Part shown: positions 51,028 to 58,390 of the stretch, piece after piece | Numbering within the stretch: the stretch's first letter is position 1 | Layout of the letters: each line of letters begins with the position of its first letter | Assembly (NCBI RefSeq): GCF_000308755.1 | Contig: NZ_BAGF01000055.1 | Span: 1-61,217, forward strand | Length of the DNA stretch: 61,217 nt | Source: Nocardia pneumoniae NBRC 100136 | GTDB lineage: Bacteria; Actinomycetota; Actinomycetes; Mycobacteriales; Mycobacteriaceae | Direction: 5' to 3' | Notes under the pieces: model-generated | Databases searched by the model: none | What the model saw: the letters and a program-made list of their open reading frames with translations, nothing else | Told to the model about the DNA's origin: nothing | Program-made: the position numbers and the translations under genes

Positions 51028-52098
51028 GTGGCGAGTTCGGAATCGGCAGGGTTGATCACGATCGGCGTGCTGGCACGGGCCAGCGGGCTCACGGCGAGCG
51101 CGCTGCGGTTCTACGACGACTGCGGCCTGCTCGTCCCGGCTCGGGTCGACCCGCTGACCGGATACCGCTATTACACCGAGGCGCAGCGCGGACGGGCGAC
51201 GCTCATCCGGCAGCTGCGCGCGATCGACCTGCCGCTCGAGACGATCGCGGAGATCCTCTCCGGCGACGCCGGGCGGGCACGGGACCTACTCGACCGTCAC
51301 GTGGGCGAACTCGCGCGGCGCGCGAGCGAGGCGGCCCGCGTCGCCGCGCTGGTCAAGCGGTCACTCGGGCCGCATGTGGCGGTCTCCGCGGCGATCCTGG
51401 CCCAGGCACTCGAGCAGGTCCGCACCGCCGTGGCACGCACCCGCGAGATCCCGGTGCTGGCGGGCGTTCTGCTGGAAGCGGGCGGAAACGCGCTGACTGT
51501 CACGGCAACCGATCGCTACCGCCTGTCCACTCGCACCGTGGTGGCCACCAGACAGCACGGCGGCGGCTGGTCCCGTGTGCTCGCCCCGGACGGGCTCGGC
51601 GCGATCACCGCCTGGTTGCGCACCGTGGACGAGGTCGTCGCCACGCCGAGCGAAGACGGATTGGTCCTGGCCGGGGACGGCACCGAGCGTCGATCCGTTG
51701 TCATCGATGAGCCCTTCCCGGATCACCGCGTCGTGCTGTCCAGGCTCGGACCGCCAAGCACCAGGGTGATCACTGCTCGCCGCTGCCTGCTTTCCCTGCT
51801 CGAAAGCACTACCGGCACAGTGCGATTCGACATCGACGCGACCGGCGTCGAGGTGTCGGCCGGTGCTGCGGCGCATCGCCTTCCCGCCACCGTCACGGGT
51901 TCCGCTATCACCTTGTCGTTCGACCCCGCGACGCTGCTGCCCGCCGTGCATACCGCGCTCGGCCCCGACCTGATGCTCGACATCACCGGCAGAGATCAGC
52001 CGGTGGTCCTGCGATCCGCCACCGACGGCGACCTCACCACGCTGGCAATGCCCACCCGATCCGCCGACAAGCACGTCCGCTCGGGGCGAGGCCGATAG
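51028..52098 (+). CDS. MerR-type regulator fused to DNA polymerase III beta-clamp-like domains
   Basis: 356 residues from GTG 51028. Residues ~10-80 are a MerR winged HTH (ITIGVLARASGLTASALRFYDDCGLL, YRYYTEAQRGRATLIRQLRAI). A dimerisation helix follows to ~115. From ~120 the protein is clamp-like: an ALEQVRTAVARTREIPVLAGVLLE pattern, then LTVTATDRYRLSTR (DnaN domain 2 hallmark) and, near the end, LSFDPATLLPAVHTALG...DGDLTTLAMPTR, matching the DnaN C-terminal M-P-x-R. Domain 1 of the clamp is missing. The function is unknown; a clamp-like ring or scaffold that presents a DNA-binding head is inference. Confidence 0.85.
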   Translation: MASSESAGLITIGVLARASGLTASALRFYDDCGLLVPARVDPLTGYRYYTEAQRGRATLIRQLRAIDLPLETIAEILSGDAGRARDLLDRHVGELARRASEAARVAALVKRSLGPHVAVSAAILAQALEQVRTAVARTREIPVLAGVLLEAGGNALTVTATDRYRLSTRTVVATRQHGGGWSRVLAPDGLGAITAWLRTVDEVVATPSEDGLVLAGDGTERRSVVIDEPFPDHRVVLSRLGPPSTRVITARRCLLSLLESTTGTVRFDIDATGVEVSAGAAAHRLPATVTGSAITLSFDPATLLPAVHTALGPDLMLDITGRDQPVVLRSATDGDLTTLAMPTRSADKHVRSGRGR

Positions 52099-52238
52099 GA
52101 CCGACCATGCCACCGGCCAGAGCATGGCCGCCTCCGCATGCATCTCCCCCCAGCCCGGACGCTGGCGATCGCTACCCCACCAGCCGATCGGCCCCACCGT
52201 CTCACCCACACTCCATCCGCCAACCCATAGGAGTTCCG

Positions 52239-52736
52239 ATGAGCACCCCTGACCAGACCATGGCCGCCATCACCGACGCGGTCGCGCTGGGTCGCGAGGG
52301 CCGTCCGGATGACGCGCGCGACGCTTTGCTCACCCTGTGGTCCTCGCTCGGGCCGCAGGGCGACGCGTTGCATCGCTGTACTCTCGCGCACTATCTGGCC
52401 GACCTGTACGACGATGCCGCCGAGGCGCTCACCTGGGACATTCGAGCGTTGGACGCCGCCGACAGCCTCACGGACGAGCGCGCCAGGAGCCATGACGCGG
52501 CGCTGCGGGTGGCGGGCTTCTATCCGTCGCTGCATCTCAACCTCGCCGACGATTACCGCAGGCTCGGCTCGTTCACGGCCGCGCAGCGCGAGATCGACGC
52601 CGCCCGCGACCGTCTGCACGCCCTCTGCGACGACGGCTACGGCACCTTGATCCGCACGGCGGTGGAAGAGGTCGAGGTGGCTATTCGAGAGCGGCGCACC
52701 GAACGCCGGGCGTCCGCACCGACTGGGGGCCGCTAA
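52239..52736 (+). CDS. Hypothetical TPR-like helical protein
   Basis: 165 residues from ATG 52239 with a TAGGAG site. It is all-helical with tetratricopeptide-like rhythm: ITDAVALGREGRPDDARDALLTLW, HRCTLAHYLADLYDDAAEALTWDIRALDAAD, YPSLHLNLADDYRRLGSFTAAQREIDAARDRL. There is no signal peptide. It follows the MerR-clamp gene by 140 bp on the same strand and ends at a strong bidirectional terminator. Probably a scaffold; no enzymatic residues are seen. Confidence 0.75.
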   Translation: MSTPDQTMAAITDAVALGREGRPDDARDALLTLWSSLGPQGDALHRCTLAHYLADLYDDAAEALTWDIRALDAADSLTDERARSHDAALRVAGFYPSLHLNLADDYRRLGSFTAAQREIDAARDRLHALCDDGYGTLIRTAVEEVEVAIRERRTERRASAPTGGR

Positions 52737-52740
52737 CGCG

Positions 52741-52774
52741 GCAGCGGCCCGCGCCGGATGACGCGGGCCGCTGC
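52741..52774. terminator. Strong bidirectional terminator hairpin
   Basis: GCAGCGGCCCGCG (52741-52753) pairs perfectly with CGCGGGCCGCTGC (52762-52774) over an 8-nt loop, between the convergent TPR-like and TIGR03118 genes. Confidence 0.8.
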
Positions 52775-52782
52775 GACCGGGT

Positions 52783-54132
52783 CTACTTCAAGCGGAGCTT
52801 GCCGAACAGGCCGTCCTTCTCATCGTCGGGTCCCGCGGTGAAGTACAGCGAGTCGGCGTCGCCGAGGCTCTCGCCGTTGCCGAACATCAGCGCCCACAGA
52901 CCTTCGATCGCCACCGGCTTGCCGTCGGCGTCGCGCAGGTAATCGGCGAACTTGCCGGTGGCGTCGTCGTAGGCGAGCACGTGGCCGGCGCCGCCGAAAT
53001 TGCCGACCAGCAGCTTGCCGCTGAGCGGGCCGAAGCCCTCCGGCGCGACGGTCACCGCCCACGGCGCGTTCAGGCGCTTGCCGTCGTCGAGGATGCGCAC
53101 CAGCTTGCCGTCGGCGTCGAACTCGGCGAGCTTGCCCTTGTCCGGTTTGCCGCCCGCGGCCTGCTCCTGATCCTTGTCCAGCGAATCCTCTTCACCGGCA
53201 TCGAATTTGCTCGGGTCTTCTTCGTCCGGCTGAGTGGTGGCGTAGGCGACGAACACGCGGTTGCCGATCGTCGAGATGTTGAACGGCGCGGGGTCGCCCG
53301 GCTTGGCCTTCTTACCTTTCTCCGGCGCGGCCGGGTCGATCGCCTCACCGGTGGCGAACGGGTTGGCGAAGCCGGTGGTGGGAATCAGCTGCCAGTTCTT
53401 GTCGAACGTCCGGACCTGCGGGTCGGCGCCGAAATCGGCGGCGAGCAGCTTGTCCCCGGATGGGGTCAGCGCGATGCCGAAGAACTGCATGCCCTGCGGC
53501 TGGCCGTCGAAGACCAGGTTGGCCGGGCCGTCGTGCCGCACGATCCGGCCCTCGAAGCCCTGCTCGGTCCACGCCGAGATCTTGCCCGAGTCGGTGGCGA
53601 AGATGAACCGCGCCGACCCGTTCAGCGGACCGCCTTCCGCCTCGACCGGCTGGTCGCGCACGACGAACAGGTCGGAGGTGATCGGCGCCGGGTTGAACAC
53701 GACGCCGGTGGTCTTGCCCACGCTGTTGTCCGAGGTGTCGGCGTCGGCGCCGGGAACGGTGACGATCTTCAGCCCGTCCTGGAACAGCTTCTGCACCTTC
53801 TCGTCCGGCGACTTGGTGACGTCACCGACGAACTGGAACGACTTGCCGCCCGCGCCCACCCAGAAGTGCCCGCCCGCACCCTTGGGGCGGTCGGCGAGCC
53901 CCCAGGCGTTCACCAGGTCGGGGAAGGTGAACTGCGCCTTGGCGTTGTTGGCGGCGAGATTGGTCTGGACATACTTGTTGCCGTCCAGAGCGGGCACCTC
54001 GTCGGACTTCGAGTCCGAGCAGGCGGCCGCGACGAGCAGCGCGGCGCCCAGCGCCGACGCGCGCAGCAGACCGCTTCTGTCCCGCGATCGGGGCGCACCA
54101 CCGCGCCGCGACTCATTCCAACGTCCGTTCAA
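52783..54132 (-). CDS. TIGR03118-family secreted lipoprotein (beta-propeller type)
   Basis: 449 residues from TTG 54130-54132, preceded by GGAAAGG; GTG 54162 is the alternative but would leave the iron box almost on the start codon. The signal sequence ends in a lipobox LLVAAACS. The mature protein has TIGR03118 blocks: YVQTNLAANNAKAQFTFPDLVNAWGLA, GVVFNPAP, FIFATDSGKISAW, FFGIALTPSGDKLLAADF, APWAVTVAPEGFG and LLVGNFGGAGHV. It is likely a membrane-anchored extracellular propeller of unknown ligand. The iron box upstream implies derepression under iron limitation. Confidence 0.87.
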   Translation of the reverse strand: MNGRWNESRRGGAPRSRDRSGLLRASALGAALLVAAACSDSKSDEVPALDGNKYVQTNLAANNAKAQFTFPDLVNAWGLADRPKGAGGHFWVGAGGKSFQFVGDVTKSPDEKVQKLFQDGLKIVTVPGADADTSDNSVGKTTGVVFNPAPITSDLFVVRDQPVEAEGGPLNGSARFIFATDSGKISAWTEQGFEGRIVRHDGPANLVFDGQPQGMQFFGIALTPSGDKLLAADFGADPQVRTFDKNWQLIPTTGFANPFATGEAIDPAAPEKGKKAKPGDPAPFNISTIGNRVFVAYATTQPDEEDPSKFDAGEEDSLDKDQEQAAGGKPDKGKLAEFDADGKLVRILDDGKRLNAPWAVTVAPEGFGPLSGKLLVGNFGGAGHVLAYDDATGKFADYLRDADGKPVAIEGLWALMFGNGESLGDADSLYFTAGPDDEKDGLFGKLRLK

Positions 54133-54169
54133 CTTCCTGTTTCCTTTCCGGCAACGCGCCACCTGGCGC

Positions 54170-54188
54170 TAAGGTGACCCTAACCTTA
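54170..54188. promoter_or_regulatory. IdeR/DtxR-type iron box
   Basis: Read on the minus strand it is TAAGGTTAGGGTCACCTTA, matching 15 of 19 positions of the known IdeR consensus TTAGGTTAGGCTAACCTAA. It lies 37 bp upstream of the lipoprotein start (minus) and 61 bp upstream of the nitrobindin start (plus), so it could repress either or both when iron is sufficient. Confidence 0.65.
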
Positions 54189-54249
54189 GCGTGGCGTAAT
54201 TCGGGGAGTATACGAGCAGTGCCCGGAGTACGGGTCTAGTCTGTTCGCC

Positions 54250-54747
54250 GTGGTCGAACCCCAGCCCTCCATCGCTCCGCATCCTGATATCGCCCCGCTC
54301 GCTCCACTGCTCGGCACGTGGCGCGGCAACGGCCAGGGTGAATACCCGACCATCCAGCCCTTCGGCTACGTCGAGGAAGTTCGGTTCGGCCACCTCGGCC
54401 GCCCCTTCCTCACCTACCGGCAGAAGACCCGCGCCACCGATGACGGCAGGCCGCTGCACGCCGAAACCGGCTATCTGCGCTGCCCGCGTCCCGACCGTGT
54501 CGAGCTGATCCTCGCCCACCCCACCGGGATCACCGAAATCTGCGAGGGCTCGCTCACCGTCGACGACGGCACCCTGCGCCTGGAACTGGACTCCACCGGC
54601 CTCGGCCGCAGCAGCACCGCGAAACTGGTGACCGCCCTCGGCCGCTCCATCCGCCTCTCCGGCGACACCATCGACTACACCCTGCGCATGGCGGCGGTCG
54701 GCGAGCCGTTGCAGCACCACCTCGCCGCCACGTTGCGACGGGACTGA
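54250..54747 (+). CDS. Nitrobindin family heme-binding beta-barrel (FABP-like, UPF0678)
   Basis: 165 residues from GTG 54250. The N-terminal signature LAPLLGTWRGNGQGEYPTIQPFGYVEE and the C-terminal LQHHLAATLRRD, which provides the proximal heme His, define the THAP4/nitrobindin family (Rv2717c-like). Family members bind ferric heme and react with NO and peroxynitrite. It shares a promoter region with an iron-box-controlled lipoprotein, linking it to iron or heme status (inference). It converges on the GH19-like gene with a 13-bp gap. Confidence 0.92.
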   Translation: MVEPQPSIAPHPDIAPLAPLLGTWRGNGQGEYPTIQPFGYVEEVRFGHLGRPFLTYRQKTRATDDGRPLHAETGYLRCPRPDRVELILAHPTGITEICEGSLTVDDGTLRLELDSTGLGRSSTAKLVTALGRSIRLSGDTIDYTLRMAAVGEPLQHHLAATLRRD

Positions 54748-54760
54748 CGGGCAGGGTTGT

Positions 54761-55945
54761 TCATTCCGCGTCGAGAACCTTGCGGGCGCGGCGGTAGTTC
54801 TCGTTACGTTCCGAGCTCCCGTTGTCGCCGCCGTTGACCGCTCTCGTGATCGCCCCGATGTCGGATTCATCGGCCAGATCGTTCAGATTCCGCGAATCCC
54901 AATACCAGGCCGCCGTGGCGAAGGCGTACTTCGGGTCGGCGGCGAGTTCGGGCTTCCCGACGAAGTCGACTTCGAGGGCCTCGCCCGCCGCCCGATAGTT
55001 GTTGCGGCCGGTCAGCTGCATGGCGCCCCGACCGCGGAAGCGAGCACCGTCGCCGGACCGGCTGTTTCCCAGGGTCGGCCCTACGCTGGAGTGCGGACCG
55101 TAGTTCCTGTTGAAGTATGCCGCGTCACCATATTCGGTGAGGGTTTTCAGATCGTCGGTTTCCACCCCGATCTGCGCGAGGAAGGCAGCCACACGCTTCG
55201 GTGTCTCTATCCCGTGATCACGCATCGCCTGGTTGAGGTAGGGCAGATACTTCCGTAGTGTGCCCTGGGCCGTCTCGGGAAAGATCTTCTCGAGTTGCTC
55301 CAGGGTCAGGGGTCCCATGTTTCCGGCCCGTTCGGAGTTGTTCCCGACGACAGCCGCGAATTCTTTTTCCACATGCAGGATCGTCGAGACCACTTCGGTC
55401 AGTATGGACTTCTCTTCGATCGGCGTCGGTTTCAGCGATCTCACGGAAACAACCAGACCGGCCGCGCGCAGTACCAACCCGAGACGTCCCGCCTCGTCAC
55501 GGATTTTCTTCGCCAATCCGAGGTTGTCATTCGCGGTATCCCCTACTTTGCCGGAGATCTCTTTGTTCCGCTTCTTCAGATCGCCGGTCAGCTTCGCTAT
55601 TTTTCCCGATTTTCTGTTGTACTGCGTGGTCACCACGGATTTGTTCGCCACATCGTAGAGGTCGGCATCGTCGAGCAGGGCGATCACATCGGGCATCTCG
55701 GATGCGTCTCCGGCGCCCAGTTGGTCGAGCATCAAGCGAAATACGGCGCGAGCGAACTCGATCGAGTGCCGCAGTGTGGCCGATGCTCCCGGCGGGGGGA
55801 CGAGACTCTCGATCTGCTCGCGTGCGTCCGCCACAGTCGACGATGTCGATGGCGGGCTGGAGTCCCGCCCGGTCCCTTTCGGGGGCAACAGGCCATACTT
55901 CGCCGTCCCCCAGCGGTCGTCGAGGACCGGATCGTACTGGGACAT
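54761..55945 (-). CDS. GH19/lysozyme-like cell-wall hydrolase with helical N-terminal domain
   Basis: 394 residues from ATG 55943-55945 (MSQYDPVLDDRWGTAKYG). The C-terminal ~180 residues are a GH19 chitinase/lysozyme-like domain: RVAAFLAQIGVETDDLKTLTEYG (candidate catalytic Glu262/Glu271), GDGARFRGRGAMQLTGRNNY (about 298-317) and ATAAWYWDSRNLNDLADE. The N-terminal ~210 residues are helical (DVIALLDDADLYDVANKSV, a Lys-rich coiled coil 108-150) with no signal peptide. Like the CHAP protein at 48299 it is a leaderless wall hydrolase beside a DUF4254 gene, here 65 bp upstream on the same strand. Confidence 0.83.
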   Translation of the reverse strand: MSQYDPVLDDRWGTAKYGLLPPKGTGRDSSPPSTSSTVADAREQIESLVPPPGASATLRHSIEFARAVFRLMLDQLGAGDASEMPDVIALLDDADLYDVANKSVVTTQYNRKSGKIAKLTGDLKKRNKEISGKVGDTANDNLGLAKKIRDEAGRLGLVLRAAGLVVSVRSLKPTPIEEKSILTEVVSTILHVEKEFAAVVGNNSERAGNMGPLTLEQLEKIFPETAQGTLRKYLPYLNQAMRDHGIETPKRVAAFLAQIGVETDDLKTLTEYGDAAYFNRNYGPHSSVGPTLGNSRSGDGARFRGRGAMQLTGRNNYRAAGEALEVDFVGKPELAADPKYAFATAAWYWDSRNLNDLADESDIGAITRAVNGGDNGSSERNENYRRARKVLDAE

Positions 55946-56010
55946 GGCCGGAATTCTCGCATGCAGGATCTCCTCGGAGATAGCACTCGAAAGGAGACCC
56001 TGCGGTCCAG

Positions 56011-56439
56011 TTAGAACGCGTTCGGTAAGCGGCGGCGCCCGGTGGTGAGCTCGGTGGCGAGATCCTCGTAGGCGAGGGCCAATTCGGCCAGGCGCTCCCA
56101 GGCGAACCACAGGTCCCATTCGGCGTCGGCGGCCAGGGCCGCGTAGGCGGTGGCGCTGAGGTGGGCCAGGCGGTCGATCACCGAACCCAGGGATTCGGTG
56201 TGCAGGTAGGCGCCGCAGCGCGCGGAGGGCAAGCGGTGGTCGGCCCAGCGGTCGATTTCCCGGACCAGGCGGGCGCGGGACTCATCGATATCGGGCACCG
56301 CGCCCTGGTTCGCGTCGAGTCGGCGAGCGTGCAGGTCGGCCAGTGCGCGGGCGCGCAGCAGCACCGGGTGGTCCGGTGGCGGCTCGCCTTCCCGGCAGGC
56401 TTGCAGCAGTTGACTTCTCGACGGCAGGACATCGTTCAC
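56011..56439 (-). CDS. DUF4254 protein (paralogue C)
   Basis: 142 residues from GTG 56437-56439 (VNDVLPSRSQLLQACREGEPPPDHP). DUF4254 hallmarks: VLLRARALADLHARRLD, SRARLVREIDRWA, AYLHTESLGSVIDRLAHLSA and WERLAELALAYEDLATELTTGRRRLP. The start overlaps the stop of a 25-codon mini-ORF (GTGA) created by a tandem duplication, and that mini-ORF begins 2 bp after the stop of the upstream gene, so a three-step translational relay is possible. The GH19-like hydrolase gene follows after 65 bp. Confidence 0.83.
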   Translation of the reverse strand: MNDVLPSRSQLLQACREGEPPPDHPVLLRARALADLHARRLDANQGAVPDIDESRARLVREIDRWADHRLPSARCGAYLHTESLGSVIDRLAHLSATAYAALAADAEWDLWFAWERLAELALAYEDLATELTTGRRRLPNAF

Positions 56440-56513
56440 GGCCGCGCCTCGCTCGGGCTCGGCTCCACCGGGCGTGACTGTGCACTGTGGTGTCGGGTCA
56501 CGCGTTGACGCAT
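56436..56513 (-). CDS. 25-residue mini-ORF, duplicated tail of the upstream gene
   Basis: ATG at 56511-56513, TGA overlapping the DUF4254 GTG. The peptide (MRQRVTRHHSAQ then SRPVEPSPSEARP) aligns with the last 25 residues of the 56516-57052 protein (ERHRVIREGSAQ then PRTAEPNPREGRP), including the stop codon. It could act as a leader for coupled translation; it is too short for the track of longer frames. Confidence 0.55.
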   Translation of the reverse strand: MRQRVTRHHSAQSRPVEPSPSEARP

Positions 56514-56597
56514 CCTCACGGCCGCCCCTCCCTGGGATTCGGCTCAGCCGTGCGTGGTTGCGCGCTGCCTTCTCGGATCACTCGGTGACGCTCACTC
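56438..56597. repeat. Diverged 80-bp tandem duplication
   Basis: 56438-56517 and 56518-56597 both begin ACGGCCGC and align without gaps over 80 bp at roughly 70% identity by eye (shared blocks TCGGCTC, GCGTG, TCGG-TCAC, TGACGC). The unit spans the last 26 codons of the upstream minus-strand gene. Confidence 0.75.
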
Positions 56598-57052
56598 GCG
56601 ACGTTCCGGGCCGCACAGGCCAGGACGCAATGCACGATCACCGAACCGGATGGGCGGAAGGTGTCGCGGGGTGCCACCACCCAGCGGCGAAAACCGCCGT
56701 TCGCGTCGGCGGGCGACGGTAGCGCAATCTCGCTGCCGAACGGCACGACCGAGACATCGAGCCGGAACAGGGCCCGGAACAATCGCGTGTCGTCGGGGAG
56801 ATCAGGTCGGCACAAGAAAGTCCAGCGGCGCGAATGGATATGCGCGACAACCGGCCCCAACGGGCGACCTCGCAAAAGCATGTCGTCTCGCACCCATTGC
56901 CCCAGCCGGTCGGGCATCGTGATCCCGCCGACCACACCCGCCCGCACGACGATCCGCCCGATCTCCGGGTGTATCCCGGCGGGCAGGCCACAGGTACGGC
57001 GGTAAAACGCGCAGCGGGACGCGGGTGTATCCGCGAATGCCGCATGGTTCAT
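56516..57052 (-). CDS. Hypothetical protein, unrecognised
   Basis: 178 residues from ATG 57050-57052 (MNHAAFADTPASRCAFYRRTCGLPAG). The middle has an orderly alpha/beta pattern: GRIVVRAGVVGGITMPDRLGQWVRDDM, GPVVAHIHSRRWTFLCRPDLPDDTRLFRALFRLDVSVVPFGSEIALPSPAD. There is no signal peptide or membrane segment. The last 25 residues are Arg/Pro-rich and are what the downstream tandem duplication copied. I do not recognise the family. It precedes the mini-ORF, DUF4254 and GH19-like genes on the same strand. Confidence 0.65.
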   Translation of the reverse strand: MNHAAFADTPASRCAFYRRTCGLPAGIHPEIGRIVVRAGVVGGITMPDRLGQWVRDDMLLRGRPLGPVVAHIHSRRWTFLCRPDLPDDTRLFRALFRLDVSVVPFGSEIALPSPADANGGFRRWVVAPRDTFRPSGSVIVHCVLACAARNVASERHRVIREGSAQPRTAEPNPREGRP

Positions 57053-57212
57053 TCGCCAGCCTCGATTCAATTGGTCCGATGAGAGCAAATGCCCGATCGC
57101 TGGACCTTGAACCGTTGTCGCGGTTAAGGTTTCAGCACTTCTTCGATGGGACCGGGCGCGTTCAGTAGAGCACCGGATATTGCAGGGCGGGAACGTAATC
57201 AGTTGTGGAATC

Positions 57213-57318
57213 GGGCGGAAACCGCCCAGGTTCCAAGGACCCCCGCCAAAAGGTTCCAGTAAGCAACCTGGCCAGTAGTTTGGCTACGAAAGGATCGTCG
57301 TGTCTTCAACAGGTTCCA
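57213..57318 (+). promoter_or_regulatory. Hairpin and three AGGTTCCA direct repeats before the XRE/DUF397 genes
   Basis: GGGCGG-AAA-CCGCCC (57213-57227) is immediately followed by AGGTTCCA (57228-57235). Further exact AGGTTCCA copies are at 57251-57258 and 57311-57318, the last inside codons 4-7 of the XRE gene. This suggests an autoregulatory site array. Confidence 0.4.
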
Positions 57319-58181
57319 GCCTCCCCCGCCGCATGCTCGGCCGTCAGTTGCGCGAACTGCGGATCAAGTCGGGCGTCAGCGCCGAAGCCGCCCGTAAGGC
57401 TCTCGACGTGGGCAAACAGACGCTGTGGCGGATGGAGACCGGGCAATCGGTCCGCCTGTATCCGCTGTTCATCGAGCGGCTGTGCAAGCTGTACAAGGCG
57501 TCCGACGAACAGACCGCCATCCTGCTCGACTTGGTCGAGGAGACCAAGCACACGGAGTGGTGGTACCACTACGACGACGCCATCCCGAAGGGGTTCAGCC
57601 ATTATGTTGGATTGGAGGCAGCGGCCCGCCGTGTCTTCTCCTACCAAACGACCCTTCTCCCCGGGCTACTGCAAACCAACGAATATCGGCGGGCACTGAT
57701 CTGGGTCGACTACCCCACGATGCCCGGGCCGGAAGTCGAACGACGCATCGAGGTGTTCACCCGACGAAAGGCCCGCTTGGACAGCGACTCCGACCCGCTG
57801 AGTCTCAACGTGATCATCGATGAATCTGCTTTGCGGCGGCCGATCGGTGGTCGATCGGTCATGGGTGATCAGGTTGCGCACCTGGCCAGAGTCAGCGAGC
57901 ACTCGAACATTTCGGTGTTGGTGGTTCCCCTCGAGTCCGAGGCCTACCCGGGCCTGCGTGTCGGCCCGTTCGTGATGCTCGAGTTCCCCAAGCACCCGAC
58001 CGCGCATCTGACCGAGCCGCCGATCATCTACATGCAGGGCTTCACCGGTGACCTGTATCTTGAGAAGCCGGAAGAGGTAAGGGGATACCGACATGCGTGG
58101 GCCGACATCGAGCGATCGGCACTCGATGAGGCGCACAGCCGATCCCTTCTCCGCAAGATCGCAAAGGAGTACGCCGAGTGA
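57300..58181 (+). CDS. XRE-family regulator with DUF5753 domain
   Basis: 293 residues from GTG 57300 with an AAGGATCG-type site. N-terminal HTH (LGRQLRELRIKSGVSAEAARKALDVGKQTLWRMETGQSVRL) and DUF5753 (LLPGLLQTNEYRRALI, LNVIIDESALRRPIGGRSVMGDQVAHLARV, VLVVPLESEAYPGLRVGPFVMLEFP, YMQGFTGDLYLEKPEEV). Its stop overlaps the start of the DUF397 gene (GTGA at 58178-58181). Such pairs are abundant in Streptomyces and Nocardia, where the DUF397 protein is thought to modulate the regulator. Confidence 0.93.
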   Translation: MSSTGSSLPRRMLGRQLRELRIKSGVSAEAARKALDVGKQTLWRMETGQSVRLYPLFIERLCKLYKASDEQTAILLDLVEETKHTEWWYHYDDAIPKGFSHYVGLEAAARRVFSYQTTLLPGLLQTNEYRRALIWVDYPTMPGPEVERRIEVFTRRKARLDSDSDPLSLNVIIDESALRRPIGGRSVMGDQVAHLARVSEHSNISVLVVPLESEAYPGLRVGPFVMLEFPKHPTAHLTEPPIIYMQGFTGDLYLEKPEEVRGYRHAWADIERSALDEAHSRSLLRKIAKEYAE

Positions 58182-58390
58182 ACCTCGATCTATCCGCTGC
58201 CTCCTGGTTCAAGAGCAGCTACAGCAGCTCCGACAAGGAATGCGTCGAGGTTGCGTTTCTTGGCAGCGGCTTCGTGGGCGTGCGCGATTCGAAGGAGCCG
58301 ACCGGCCCGGCTCTCCTGTTCACACCCGGCGAGTGGGACGCGTTCACTACCAGTATTACCAGCGGCGAACTACACCGGCCACAGCCCTGA
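58178..58390 (+). CDS. DUF397 small protein, partner of the XRE/DUF5753 regulator
   Basis: 70 residues from GTG 58178. DUF397 core: WFKSSYSSSDKECVEVAF, VGVRDSKEPTGPALLFTPGEWDAFTTSITSGEL. The start overlaps the upstream regulator's stop codon. Members are small single-domain proteins encoded with XRE regulators and can act as antitoxin-like or anti-repressor partners (family knowledge, not shown here). Confidence 0.93.
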   Translation: MNLDLSAASWFKSSYSSSDKECVEVAFLGSGFVGVRDSKEPTGPALLFTPGEWDAFTTSITSGELHRPQP

